From DAOUAJ01 sp034433615 (GTDB taxonomy: Bacteria > Chloroflexota > Anaerolineae > DUEN01): a stretch of 10,438 nt of DNA. A program made the position numbers and the translations under genes. Each line of letters begins with the position of its first letter. Position 1 is the first letter of the stretch. Positions 5,017 to 10,438 of the stretch are shown one piece after another. The DNA is taken from positions 1 through 10,438 of the forward strand of contig DAOUAJ010000062.1 in NCBI GenBank assembly GCA_034433615.1, written 5' to 3'. Below the pieces are notes generated by a model. The model ran no database searches and was not told the origin of the DNA. It worked only from the letters and a program-made list of their open reading frames with translations.

Positions 5017-6417
5017 GTGTTCCAATCAAAAGATGAGGTATCTCGGGCTTTAGCCGAGCAGCGTTACATCGCCACGGACGAGATTGCGACCACGCTGTTC
5101 CTGGCCGAGCGGCTGTACAAGCCGGTGCTGGTCGAAGGGCCGGCCGGCGTGGGCAAGACGGAGTTGGGCAAGGCCTGGGCCGCCGCCACCCGGCGCGAGC
5201 TGATCCGCCTGCAATGCTACGAGGGCCTGGACGAGACTAAGGCCCTCTACGAATGGGAGTACGCCAAGCAGCTCCTCTACACCCAACTGCTGCGGGACAA
5301 GCTCCACGACCTCCTGGCCGGCGCCAACACCCTGGCCGAGGCAGCCGATCACCTGGCGCGTGAGGAAGACGTCTTCTTCTCTGAGCGTTTCCTGCTCCCC
5401 CGCCCGCTGCTGCGGGCCATCCGCTCTGAGCGACCGGTGGTATTGCTGATTGATGAAGTTGATCGTTGTGTTGCCGAAGGCACATTGATAATGACACCTG
5501 ACGGTCCGGTGCCAGTTGAAAAATTGCAGCCGGGAGATTCTTTGATTGGTTTTGACCCTGCCACCTTCAGCCGAACGACGGTTACCTTGCAAAAGGTTCA
5601 CTGCCAACAGGCGGCAACAATCCTGCAAATCATCGTTGGCGGGCGGTTACTGTTGGTCACACCGGAGCACCGTTTCGTCCGATTCACCGAAGACGGGCAA
5701 CACCAGGTGGTTCAAGCCTGCACCTTGCGGGTCGGAGACTTGCTCCCACTCGACCGTGCTAATCGCCAACTCTCACTTGGTCGGATTATCTCGACTACCG
5801 TCGTGGAAGAACTGACCCGGGTTTACGATCTGACCGTCAGTGGCCCCGCTTATTTCGTTGCCAACGGCATCGTGACCCACAACTCGGATACCGAGTTCGA
5901 GGCTTTCCTGCTGGAGGTGCTGAGCGACTTCCAGGTGAGCGTGCCTGAACTGGGCACCCTGCGAGCGAAGCACATGCCCCTGGTGGTGCTCACCTCTAAC
6001 AACACCCGCGAGCTAAGTGAGGCCCTCAAACGGCGCTGTCTCTACCTCTACCTGGACTATCCCAGCCTGGAGGCGGAACTGCGCATCGTGCGGCTGAAGG
6101 TGCCCGATCTGGCCCCCCAGGTTGCCCGACAGGCCGTCGAGATGGTTCACCGCCTGCGCCAGCTTGACCTCAAAAAGCACCCCAGCATCTCCGAAACCCT
6201 CGATTGGGCCCACGCCCTGGTGATGCTCAACGCCAGCCACATTGACCCCGTCACGCTCAACAACACCCTCACGATCCTGCTCAAACATGAGCACGACATC
6301 TTGCGCGCCCGCCAGGCGTTGAGCGGCCCAGACATCCCTAGGCGGGGCATGGACGGCTTCGAGAGGCCCCCGCGCAGGCGAGGGACGAGGGATGGGGGAT
6401 GGGGTGATGAGGGATGA
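5017..6417 (+). CDS. MoxR/NorQ-like (CoxD-type) AAA+ ATPase interrupted by a mini-intein
   Basis: The 466-residue precursor contains a 327-residue AAA+ ATPase after removal of an intein at residues 151-289. Walker A is 'GPAGVGKTEL' (41-50) and Walker B 'VVLLIDEVDR' (141-150). After splicing this continues as 'SDTEFEAFLLEVLSDFQVSV', the normal MoxR/CoxD sequence. Sensor-1 is 'VVLTSNNTRELSEALKRRC', with likely arginine-finger residues in the same segment. Such ATPases act with a VWA-domain partner to insert or remodel cofactors, for example CoxD/CoxE for CO dehydrogenase or NorQ/NorD; the next gene is that partner. The start is GTG with AAGGGAG 7 bases upstream. The last residues (RRRGTRDGGWGDEG) come from a dispersed repeat and are unlikely to be conserved. 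The exact client is unknown. Confidence 0.93.
   Translation: MFQSKDEVSRALAEQRYIATDEIATTLFLAERLYKPVLVEGPAGVGKTELGKAWAAATRRELIRLQCYEGLDETKALYEWEYAKQLLYTQLLRDKLHDLLAGANTLAEAADHLAREEDVFFSERFLLPRPLLRAIRSERPVVLLIDEVDRCVAEGTLIMTPDGPVPVEKLQPGDSLIGFDPATFSRTTVTLQKVHCQQAATILQIIVGGRLLLVTPEHRFVRFTEDGQHQVVQACTLRVGDLLPLDRANRQLSLGRIISTTVVEELTRVYDLTVSGPAYFVANGIVTHNSDTEFEAFLLEVLSDFQVSVPELGTLRAKHMPLVVLTSNNTRELSEALKRRCLYLYLDYPSLEAELRIVRLKVPDLAPQVARQAVEMVHRLRQLDLKKHPSISETLDWAHALVMLNASHIDPVTLNNTLTILLKHEHDILRARQALSGPDIPRRGMDGFERPPRRRGTRDGGWGDEG
5467..5883 (+). other. In-frame 139-residue mini-intein in the ATPase Walker B site
   Basis: The inserted segment starts with Cys ('CVAEGTLIMTPDGPVPVEKL', block A with nucleophile Cys1). 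It has a block-B TxxH in 'LLLVTPEHRF', block F 'RVYDLTVSGPAYFVANG', and ends in 'IVTHN' (His-Asn), followed by Ser as the +1 extein nucleophile: the full class 1 self-splicing set. The His often seen in block F before the aromatic pair is not present ('GPAYF'). Only about 40 residues lie between blocks B and F, with no LAGLIDADG or HNH endonuclease, so it cannot home on its own. Codons are noticeably less GC-rich at the third position than the extein. Confidence 0.93.
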
Positions 6418-6466
6418 GACGATAAGGGACCCCCGTTACCCTGTTCCTTGTTGCCTCGTTACCCCG
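6379..6466. repeat. Degenerate repeat spanning the ATPase 3' end and the gap before the VWA gene
   Basis: A purine-rich run of cgaggga/gatgggg units (6379-6430) is followed by a pyrimidine-rich run containing TTCCTTGTTGCCTCGTTACC (6444-6463). That segment is a 17/20 match to the reverse complement of 119-138 before sufD, and CCTTGTTGCC at 6446-6455 is identical to 213-222. The left part is translated as the C-terminus of the ATPase, so the element has overrun a stop codon. No T-run or promoter is clear. Confidence 0.6.
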
Positions 6467-6470
6467 CTCT

Positions 6471-6474
6471 GGAG
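6471..6474 (+). promoter_or_regulatory. Ribosome site that fixes the VWA gene start at 6483
   Basis: GGAG lies 8 bases before ATG 6483. The in-frame TTG at 6477 is too close to this site to use it well. Confidence 0.6.
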
Positions 6475-6482
6475 TTTTGCCC

Positions 6483-8030
6483 ATGAGCATGGAAGAGCGT
6501 TTGATCGAGTTCGTCGCCGGGCTGCGGGCGGCGGGTGTCCGCATCTCCGTGGCCGAGAGCGCCGATAGCTTCCGGGCGGTGGAGGCGGTCGGCGTGACGG
6601 ATCGGGACACCTTCCGCGCGGCACTGCGCGCGACGTTGATCAAGGAGCCGGCCGACGTGCCCGTGTTCGACCGGCTGTTCCCGCTGTACTTCGGCCTGGA
6701 CGCGCCGCCCATGCTGCCCGCGCTGGAGGGGATGAGCCCGGAGCAGCAGCGCCAGCTCATGGAGGCACTGCGTTCGCTGCCGCAACAACTGGCCGAGTTG
6801 CTGCGGCGGCTGCTACGAGGTGAGCGGCTGAGCCCACAGGAGATGGCCGATCTTCGGGCTCGCCTGCAATCGGGTGGGCAAAATGGCCACGGCCAACCTA
6901 TTCCAGATCAACAGGAGATGATGAACCGGCTCTTCCAGACGCTGATGAGCCGGCTGGCCCAACTGCTCACCTGGCTGCTCTCCGGGCAAGGGCCTTCCCA
7001 GGAGGAGCTGCAACAGATTGGCCAGGAAGTGGGGCTATCACGGGCCACCCACCCCTACCAGCAGGAGTGGCTGACCCGCCGCATGTTGCGAGCGATGGGG
7101 ATGGAGCAGTTGGCCGAGCTGTTGAGGAAGCTGTTACAGCAACTGGCCGAGGCCGGTATGGATCAGGAATCGTTGCAGCAACTGGCCGCGGCGATTCAAG
7201 CCAACGCCGAGGCCCTGGGGGAGCAGGTGAACCAGTTCGTGGGGGCCACGATCGCCCGGCAGGCGGCTGAACAGACACCGCCGCCCGTCCGCCTCTCCGA
7301 TCTGATGCAGCGCCCTTTCCAGTCCCTCAGCCCGCAGGAGGCGGATGAGCTGCGCAATCAGGTACGACGGCTGGCCGCGCGGTTGCGCAGCCGGGCCTCT
7401 CTACGCCATCGTCGGGGCAAGACGGGTCTCCTGGACCCTAAGGCGACCATCCGCACCAACCTGCGCTACGGCGGCGTGCCGATGGAAGTACGCCATCGCC
7501 GTCGCCACCTCAAGCCGAAGCTAGTGCTCATCTGTGATGTCTCCACCTCCATGCGCCCCATCGTCGAATTCTTGTTGCGTTTGATTTATGAGCTGCAAGA
7601 CCAGGTGGCGCGGGCGCGCAGCTTCGCCTTCATTGACGACATCGAGGAGATCACGCAGGACTTCGCCGAATACCGGCCGGAGGTCGCGATCAAGCAGGTA
7701 CTGGAGCGGATGCCGCCCGGCTACTACAACACCGACCTGGGGTTCTCTCTGCACCATTTCTGCCAGGACTTTCTGGACGCCGTGGATCATCGGACGACGG
7801 TAATCGTGGTGGGCGATGGGCGTAACAACTTCAACCCGCCCCGCCTGGACGCGTTCGAGACCATCCGCCGGCGGGCACGCCGGGTGTTGTGGTTCAACCC
7901 GGAGCCGCCCATGCTGTGGGGCACCGGCGACAGCGACATGTACGAGTATCTGCCCCTTTGCGATGCGATCCACGAGGTGGGAAACCTGGCGCAACTGGCC
8001 GATGCGGTGGACCGGCTACTGGCGAGCTAG
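6483..8030 (+). CDS. VWA-domain protein of the CoxE type, partner of the AAA+ ATPase
   Basis: A 515-residue cytoplasmic protein with no signal peptide or membrane helix. Residues 1-80 are the conserved N-terminal region of CoxE-like proteins ('FVAGLRAAGVRISVAESADS', 'LFPLYFG'). Residues 85-300 are long Gln/Leu/Glu-rich helices with a recurring 'QLAELLR(R/K)LL' motif (about 101-112 and 208-219). Residues 345-515 are a von Willebrand A domain with a complete MIDAS: Asp352, Ser354 and Ser356 in 'CDVSTSM', Thr417 in 'YYNTDLG', and Asp445 in 'VVGDGRNNF'. AAA+/VWA pairs remodel metalloenzymes, and linkage to SUF genes suggests a metal-cofactor client, by inference only. A hairpin repeat follows the stop by 5 bases. 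It could equally be named 'VWA domain-containing CoxE-like protein'. Confidence 0.9.
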   Translation: MSMEERLIEFVAGLRAAGVRISVAESADSFRAVEAVGVTDRDTFRAALRATLIKEPADVPVFDRLFPLYFGLDAPPMLPALEGMSPEQQRQLMEALRSLPQQLAELLRRLLRGERLSPQEMADLRARLQSGGQNGHGQPIPDQQEMMNRLFQTLMSRLAQLLTWLLSGQGPSQEELQQIGQEVGLSRATHPYQQEWLTRRMLRAMGMEQLAELLRKLLQQLAEAGMDQESLQQLAAAIQANAEALGEQVNQFVGATIARQAAEQTPPPVRLSDLMQRPFQSLSPQEADELRNQVRRLAARLRSRASLRHRRGKTGLLDPKATIRTNLRYGGVPMEVRHRRRHLKPKLVLICDVSTSMRPIVEFLLRLIYELQDQVARARSFAFIDDIEEITQDFAEYRPEVAIKQVLERMPPGYYNTDLGFSLHHFCQDFLDAVDHRTTVIVVGDGRNNFNPPRLDAFETIRRRARRVLWFNPEPPMLWGTGDSDMYEYLPLCDAIHEVGNLAQLADAVDRLLAS

Positions 8031-8035
8031 TCAGT

Positions 8036-8089
8036 AAACCCGAAGGGTATCCCCCGCTAGCGCGGGACCTCGTGAGACCTTTCGGGTTT
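8036..8089. repeat. Nested-hairpin repeat, copy 2 (after the VWA gene)
   Basis: The outer arms aaacccgaa (8036-8044) and ttcgggttt (8081-8089) are perfect, and the stem extends inward through gggt/acct (8045-8048 with 8077-8080, one G-T pair) to about 13 pairs. An inner stem cccgc (8053-8057) / gcggg (8062-8066) closes a TAGC loop. The order and sequence match copy 1 at 4168-4221. It is likely to mark the 3' end of the ATPase/VWA transcript, although no T-run follows. Confidence 0.7.
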
Positions 8090-8179
8090 GAGCCTTCTCT
8101 ACCTGCGCGGCGAGTGCACTTTGAACCCCTCTAGCGGCATGACAGAAGTGAAAGCGAATCACCTATGTATTGTGCCTCC

Positions 8180-8491
8180 CTAGCGGGTGGATGATGATGG
8201 GCCGCCGTGAGTCGAGTATTCCTGCCAGCAGATGCCGGGCCCCTGCTCAAAGTCGCCGTTACACAGCGGGCCGGCAGGCGCCCGCGTGATCCAGCGCACC
8301 ACGTCGCGGCGGTTGCCGGCCTGATCATACAGCTCGGCCCCGATCATGAAGCGCTGACCGGCCGGCACCCCCGCCATGTCCCATCGCACCTCGTAGGGCG
8401 GGGCGGTGTCCTCGAAGATCAGCCGCCACTGCCCTGTGCCATAGTTAGTGTGTTCAAAGAGAGTCGCCTCATAGATGTCGTACCTATTCAT
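8180..8491 (-). pseudogene. Fragment of a secreted multidomain protein (Ig-like plus 'NGDFEQGP' segment)
   Basis: The 103-residue frame reads 'IYEATLFEHTNYGTGQWRLI', 'APPYEVRWDMAGVPAGQRFM' and 'AELYDQAGNRRDV', resembling the Ig-like domains at the C-terminal side of large extracellular proteases in Chloroflexota. It then reads 'CNGDFEQGPGICWQEYSTHG', a motif often starting another secreted domain. It has no signal peptide and is far too short for such proteins. After 'STHGG' a one-base shift would continue as 'PIIIHPLG' before a stop, which suggests a frameshift. Against pure decay, AGGAGG (minus strand, 8498-8503) lies 6 bases before its ATG. I call it a remnant; a short expressed protein is possible. 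Confidence 0.5.
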
Positions 8492-8497
8492 GGTTTT

Positions 8498-8503
8498 CCT
8501 CCT
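8498..8503 (-). promoter_or_regulatory. Consensus Shine-Dalgarno before the 8491 minus-strand start
   Basis: AGGAGG on the minus strand, 6 bases from ATG 8491. It is a perfect ribosome site in front of what otherwise looks like a gene fragment, so it may show that the fragment is translated or was fused to another gene's start. Confidence 0.45.
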
Positions 8504-8515
8504 GCTGCAAGTGTA

Positions 8516-8524
8516 TGGTACAAT
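8516..8524 (+). promoter_or_regulatory. Extended -10 promoter for the 8579 gene
   Basis: TGGTACAAT fits TGn-TATAAT (one mismatch). No good -35 hexamer is present, which is typical when an extended -10 is used. Initiation near 8531 would give a leader of about 48 bases to ATG 8579. Confidence 0.4.
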
Positions 8525-8578
8525 TTGAAAGGTCGGCGATCTCTACGTCTAATATTAACGCTGGAATAAGGAGCAGGA

Positions 8579-8998
8579 ATGCCGGTGGCTACACAAACGG
8601 TAACGCTCGAGCTACCCGAACCACTGTTTCGCTCTGCTCACCGCATTGCTGAAGCGACTCAGCAATCCCTGGAGACTGTGCTGAAAGACAGTCTCGCCCA
8701 TGCACTGCCGCCGCTTGACGATGTGCCGCCAGATGAAGCCGTTGAGCTGGCAGCCTTGGCATTGTTGGATGATGGAGCCCTCTGGCGAGAGGCCCGAGCA
8801 ACACTGTCTGCGGAGGAGCAGAAAGTGTTGCGGGAGCTGCTGGACCGACAGGAAGCCGGTCAGCTATCCGCTGTTGACGAAGAGCGTCTGCAGGCGCTGT
8901 TGGATGCCTACGGTCGGTTGACAGTACGTAAGGCTCACGCCTGGCTGCTCCTGGCACGGCGGGGGTATCAGGTGCCTCCACAGCAGCAGCCGGAGTAG
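8579..8998 (+). CDS. Hypothetical protein with RHH-like N-terminus, partner of the downstream HNH gene
   Basis: A 139-residue soluble protein of unknown function. Residues 6-43 ('QTVTLELPEPLFRSAHRIAE' then 'SLETVLKDSLAHAL') have the strand-helix-helix look of a ribbon-helix-helix domain. The middle (50-112) is helical and acidic ('PPDEAVELAALALLDDGALW', 'LRELLDRQEAG'). The end 'RLTVRKAHAWLLLARRGYQVP' is strongly patterned. Proteins of this design recur in Cyanobacteria and Chloroflexota next to the kind of HNH gene that follows here by 6 bases, from my recollection of the families. The arrangement resembles a toxin-antitoxin or self-regulated nuclease pair, but no function is established. AAGGAG sits 5 bases before ATG. 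Confidence 0.75.
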   Translation: MPVATQTVTLELPEPLFRSAHRIAEATQQSLETVLKDSLAHALPPLDDVPPDEAVELAALALLDDGALWREARATLSAEEQKVLRELLDRQEAGQLSAVDEERLQALLDAYGRLTVRKAHAWLLLARRGYQVPPQQQPE

Positions 8999-9004
8999 TC
9001 CGTC

Positions 9005-9341
9005 GTGGCCCGGTCCACCATCGCCAAGGCATTGCAGGAGAGGATCGCTGCCGAGGCCGGATACCGCTGTGGCTATTGCCTGACGCCGCAGTCGTTCACA
9101 GCAATGCCCATGCACGTGGAGCATATCATTCCACTGGCTGCTGGCGGGGCTTCCACCGAGGGCAACCTCTGGTTGGCCTGTCCACTATGCAATGGTTACA
9201 AGGGTGTCCAGACTCACGGTCTTGATCCAGTGACGGGCGAACGCGTAGCGCTCTTCAACCCACGTCGGCAGGTCTGGCACGAGCATTTTGCGTGCTCGTC
9301 GCCGCTGGGTTGCCGTTGGCTGGCACCCACCGGCCAATTGA
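9005..9341 (+). pseudogene. HNH endonuclease gene with an internal out-of-frame deletion
   Basis: Starting at GTG 9005 (GGAG 9 bases upstream), 95 residues match the small HNH nuclease family: zinc Cys22/Cys25 ('CGYC'), the active-site region 'MHVEHIIPLAAGG' (His37, His40), Asn54 in 'EGNLWLACPLCN', Cys59/Cys62, and the family signature 'LFNPRRQVWHEHF'. The frame then changes character ('ACSSPLGCRW'). One base over, bases 9288-9341 read LRARRRWVAVGWHPPAN and stop, which is the normal family C-terminus. The usual roughly 30 residues between 'EHF' and this tail ('...GLTPTGRATV...') are missing, so a deletion with frame change is inferred. The nuclease core is intact and a longer read-through frame runs to 9712, but that extension is antisense to another gene. 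Confidence 0.75.
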
Positions 9342-9361
9342 ACGAGTGTGCAACCGAGCCG

Positions 9362-9772
9362 CTACTCTTGCCTACCCGCTGCTCTCACCTCCTCCAGCCG
9401 CACCCCTGCGTACCCCCTCCGGATAGCGCTCAACCGCCAAGCGAAGGCCACATTGGGATCGCCGTCGCGTGCCTTCACCACGAAGTAGTTCCGGCCTACC
9501 TCTGCCACGTACAGGCTCACATCCCCGTAGGGCGTGACGTGCACCAGGTAGTCGCCTTCGATGGTCTCCAGGAAGATAGGGTCCACTTCCACGCGGGCGA
9601 TGCCGTCCTGCAGGCGGGCCGGGCCTTCGTCGAAGAAGCAGACTTCGGGGAATTCGGCTGTGTAGAGTTTGCGCTGGCCGAACTCTCCAGCCTTAATCAC
9701 AGCGGACTTTGAGCCAGCAGCAAGAACGTTGCCATTTACATCCACGCGAAAGATAGGTGAGTCCGCCTTCAT
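9362..9772 (-). pseudogene. C-terminal domain of a tail-fibre-like surface protein (5'-truncated)
   Basis: The 136 residues include 'RVDVNGNVLAAGSKSAVIKA', 'FGQRKLYTAEFPEVCFFDEG', 'DGIARVEVDPIFLETI', 'YLVHVTPYGDVSLYVAEVG' and 'NVAFAWRLSAIRRGYAGVRL'. These line up with a conserved C-terminal domain ('KSAV...ER.LYA.ESPE.WFED.G', 'V.IDP.F..T', 'YHVFLTP.GD..LYV', 'VAF.YRIVAKRRGYE') of long repetitive secreted proteins of Chloroflexota. The usual collagen- or tail-fibre-like middle is missing. There is no ribosome site before ATG 9772, and an upstream signal-peptide segment is in another frame. I read it as the 3' remnant of a gene that suffered a large internal deletion; expression is doubtful. 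Confidence 0.65.
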
Positions 9773-9776
9773 AATT

Positions 9777-9944
9777 CCAAATGGCCAGTGGCCAGTCCCA
9801 GCAGGCAGTGCTGAAGAGGGCGGCTACCATCAGCAGGGTGAAAAGGACGTTGCCAGGGGTGGGAAGAAAGACGCGCCAGGCTCTCGAGCTTGGCCATCGA
9901 AATTCTGGATACCACAGGTGAAAACGTATCTCCTTGTGCTTCAT
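9777..9944 (-). pseudogene. Signal-peptide remnant of the same surface-protein gene
   Basis: About 56 residues from ATG 9944: a basic start ('MKHKEIRFHLWYPEFRWPS'), then 'TPGNVLFTLLMVAALFSTAC', a hydrophobic segment typical of the export signal of Chloroflexota secreted proteins. Past 'WPLAIWNY' the frame runs antisense to nothing sensible, while the conserved C-terminal domain resumes one frame away (9362-9772). Together the two pieces look like the ends of one gene with its middle removed and the frame broken. No clear ribosome site precedes the ATG. Confidence 0.5.
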
Positions 9945-10095
9945 TGCTTGAGGACCAGGGTGTTGCCATGCTGGCTCTGCTGCTCGCCGATCTGCTGGCC
10001 GATGTGATCATCCAGCAAGGTGTTGCCACAACAGCCTCTCCCACCCCAACTCGCACACTCGTCGCCCAATGAAAGCCTATCTGGACACCATGATC

Positions 10096-10386
10096 TTAAC
10101 CCTCTTCCTCTAACGTCACGCCATGAGCGGTTTTGTCATCCGCCCACATCAGCGCCGGCCCCGCCGCCTCCCGACCATCCACCTGCCAGGCGATGGCCTC
10201 CCCCGCCCGGAAGCCGGGCGTGCGACCATCCTCGTCCGCGCCGTAGAGGAGCATCAGCGGGAAGGTCCCTTCCCCGACCACCGCCGCACAGCCGGCCACC
10301 TCCCCCGCGCACCCGCCGGCGCCGGCCAGGTCGAAGCGCGGCTCCCCGGCCGGGACCGCCGGCCGACGCGAAACGGTGGGTGTCAT
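10096..10386 (-). pseudogene. C-terminal fragment of an extracellular protein (putative)
   Basis: A very GC-rich 96-residue frame on the minus strand. An in-frame stop directly precedes the ATG, so nothing extends to the right in this frame. The part 'VVGEGTFPLMLLYGADEDGR', 'GFRAGEAIAWQVDG' and 'PALMWADDKTAHGVTLEEEG' resembles the terminal beta-rich domain of Chloroflexota secreted proteins ('G.FG.L.VYGDDP.TPG...GE.I.F.V.G...W'). The first 30 residues (Pro/Gly/Ala-rich) do not look like a signal peptide. It may be a domain cut off from a larger gene that continues, in another frame, beyond the right edge. Function is not assignable. Confidence 0.4.
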
Positions 10387-10438
10387 TCATCCAATCGGGC
10401 GGCCGGGGCGGGTCGCGCCTTTCCGGCAGCAGCCCCGC

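Noticed and set aside
5550..5700. Homing endonuclease inside the intein
   Set aside because: Only about 40 residues separate blocks B and F, with no LAGLIDADG, HNH or GIY-YIG motif.
7067..7278. Opposite-strand and alternate-frame ORFs inside the VWA gene
   Set aside because: They are Arg/Pro/Gly-rich shadows of a high-GC gene with no start signals or family resemblance.
9342..9712. Read-through of the HNH frame to 9712 (235 residues in total)
   Set aside because: The extension has no nuclease-family similarity and is antisense to a recognisable minus-strand domain (9362-9772); the true family C-terminus lies in another frame before 9341.
9968..10072. Plus-strand ORF MLALLLADLLADVIIQQGVA... 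as a small protein
   Set aside because: It has no ribosome site, it is short and low in complexity, and its longer frame starts antisense to the signal-peptide remnant. I could not recognise a family.

Overview
The window reads as a high-GC bacterial chromosome segment, most likely from a Chloroflexota (Anaerolineae-like) organism. That placement is an inference from protein-family resemblance: the SUF gene order, the small RHH-like/HNH pair, and the surface-protein fragments with a 'TPGNVLFTLL' signal region. No rRNA or tRNA is present to confirm it. GTG starts and purine-rich Shine-Dalgarno sites are common.

Bases 1-4959 hold most of a SUF iron-sulfur cluster assembly operon on the + strand: the 3' end of sufB, then sufD, sufS (cysteine desulfurase), sufU (scaffold/sulfur acceptor), a small Rieske ferredoxin, and a SufT/MIP18-family (DUF59) maturation gene. 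A HicA/HicB toxin-antitoxin pair sits between sufS and sufU. The 186-base gap before sufS contains a near-consensus sigma70 promoter (17-base spacer) directly abutting a perfect 9-bp inverted repeat, so sufS can probably be transcribed independently of sufD.

Bases 5017-8030 encode a two-gene AAA/VWA module of the CoxD/CoxE (MoxR/NorQ-like) type, reading in the same direction as the SUF genes. The ATPase is interrupted inside its Walker B region by a 139-residue mini-intein. The intein has Cys1, a block-B TxxH, a C-terminal His-Asn and Ser at +1, and no room for a homing endonuclease. The six codons just upstream of the insertion all end in A or T, unlike the surrounding GC-rich codons. The partner is a 515-residue protein with a C-terminal VWA domain and an intact MIDAS motif. 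Linkage to Fe-S genes suggests a cofactor or metal-centre maturation role, but this is only context.

Bases 8031-10438 form an accessory, decaying region. On the minus strand there are fragments of secreted or surface proteins: an Ig-like/'NGDFEQGP' fragment, a signal-peptide piece next to an out-of-frame conserved C-terminal domain, and a C-terminal piece rich in Gly/Ala. On the + strand is a two-gene unit: a 139-residue protein with an RHH-like N-terminus, followed 6 bases later by an HNH endonuclease. The HNH gene appears to have lost an internal segment out of frame, because the family-like C-terminus (RARRRWVAVGWHPP) is still readable in another frame.

Two dispersed repeat families punctuate the genes. 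One is a nested-hairpin element with 'acccgaag/cttcgggt' arms, placed right after the sufU and VWA stop codons. The other is a degenerate 'GGTAACRAGGCAACRAGG' element, placed before sufD and before the VWA gene, where it also supplies the last codons of the ATPase gene.
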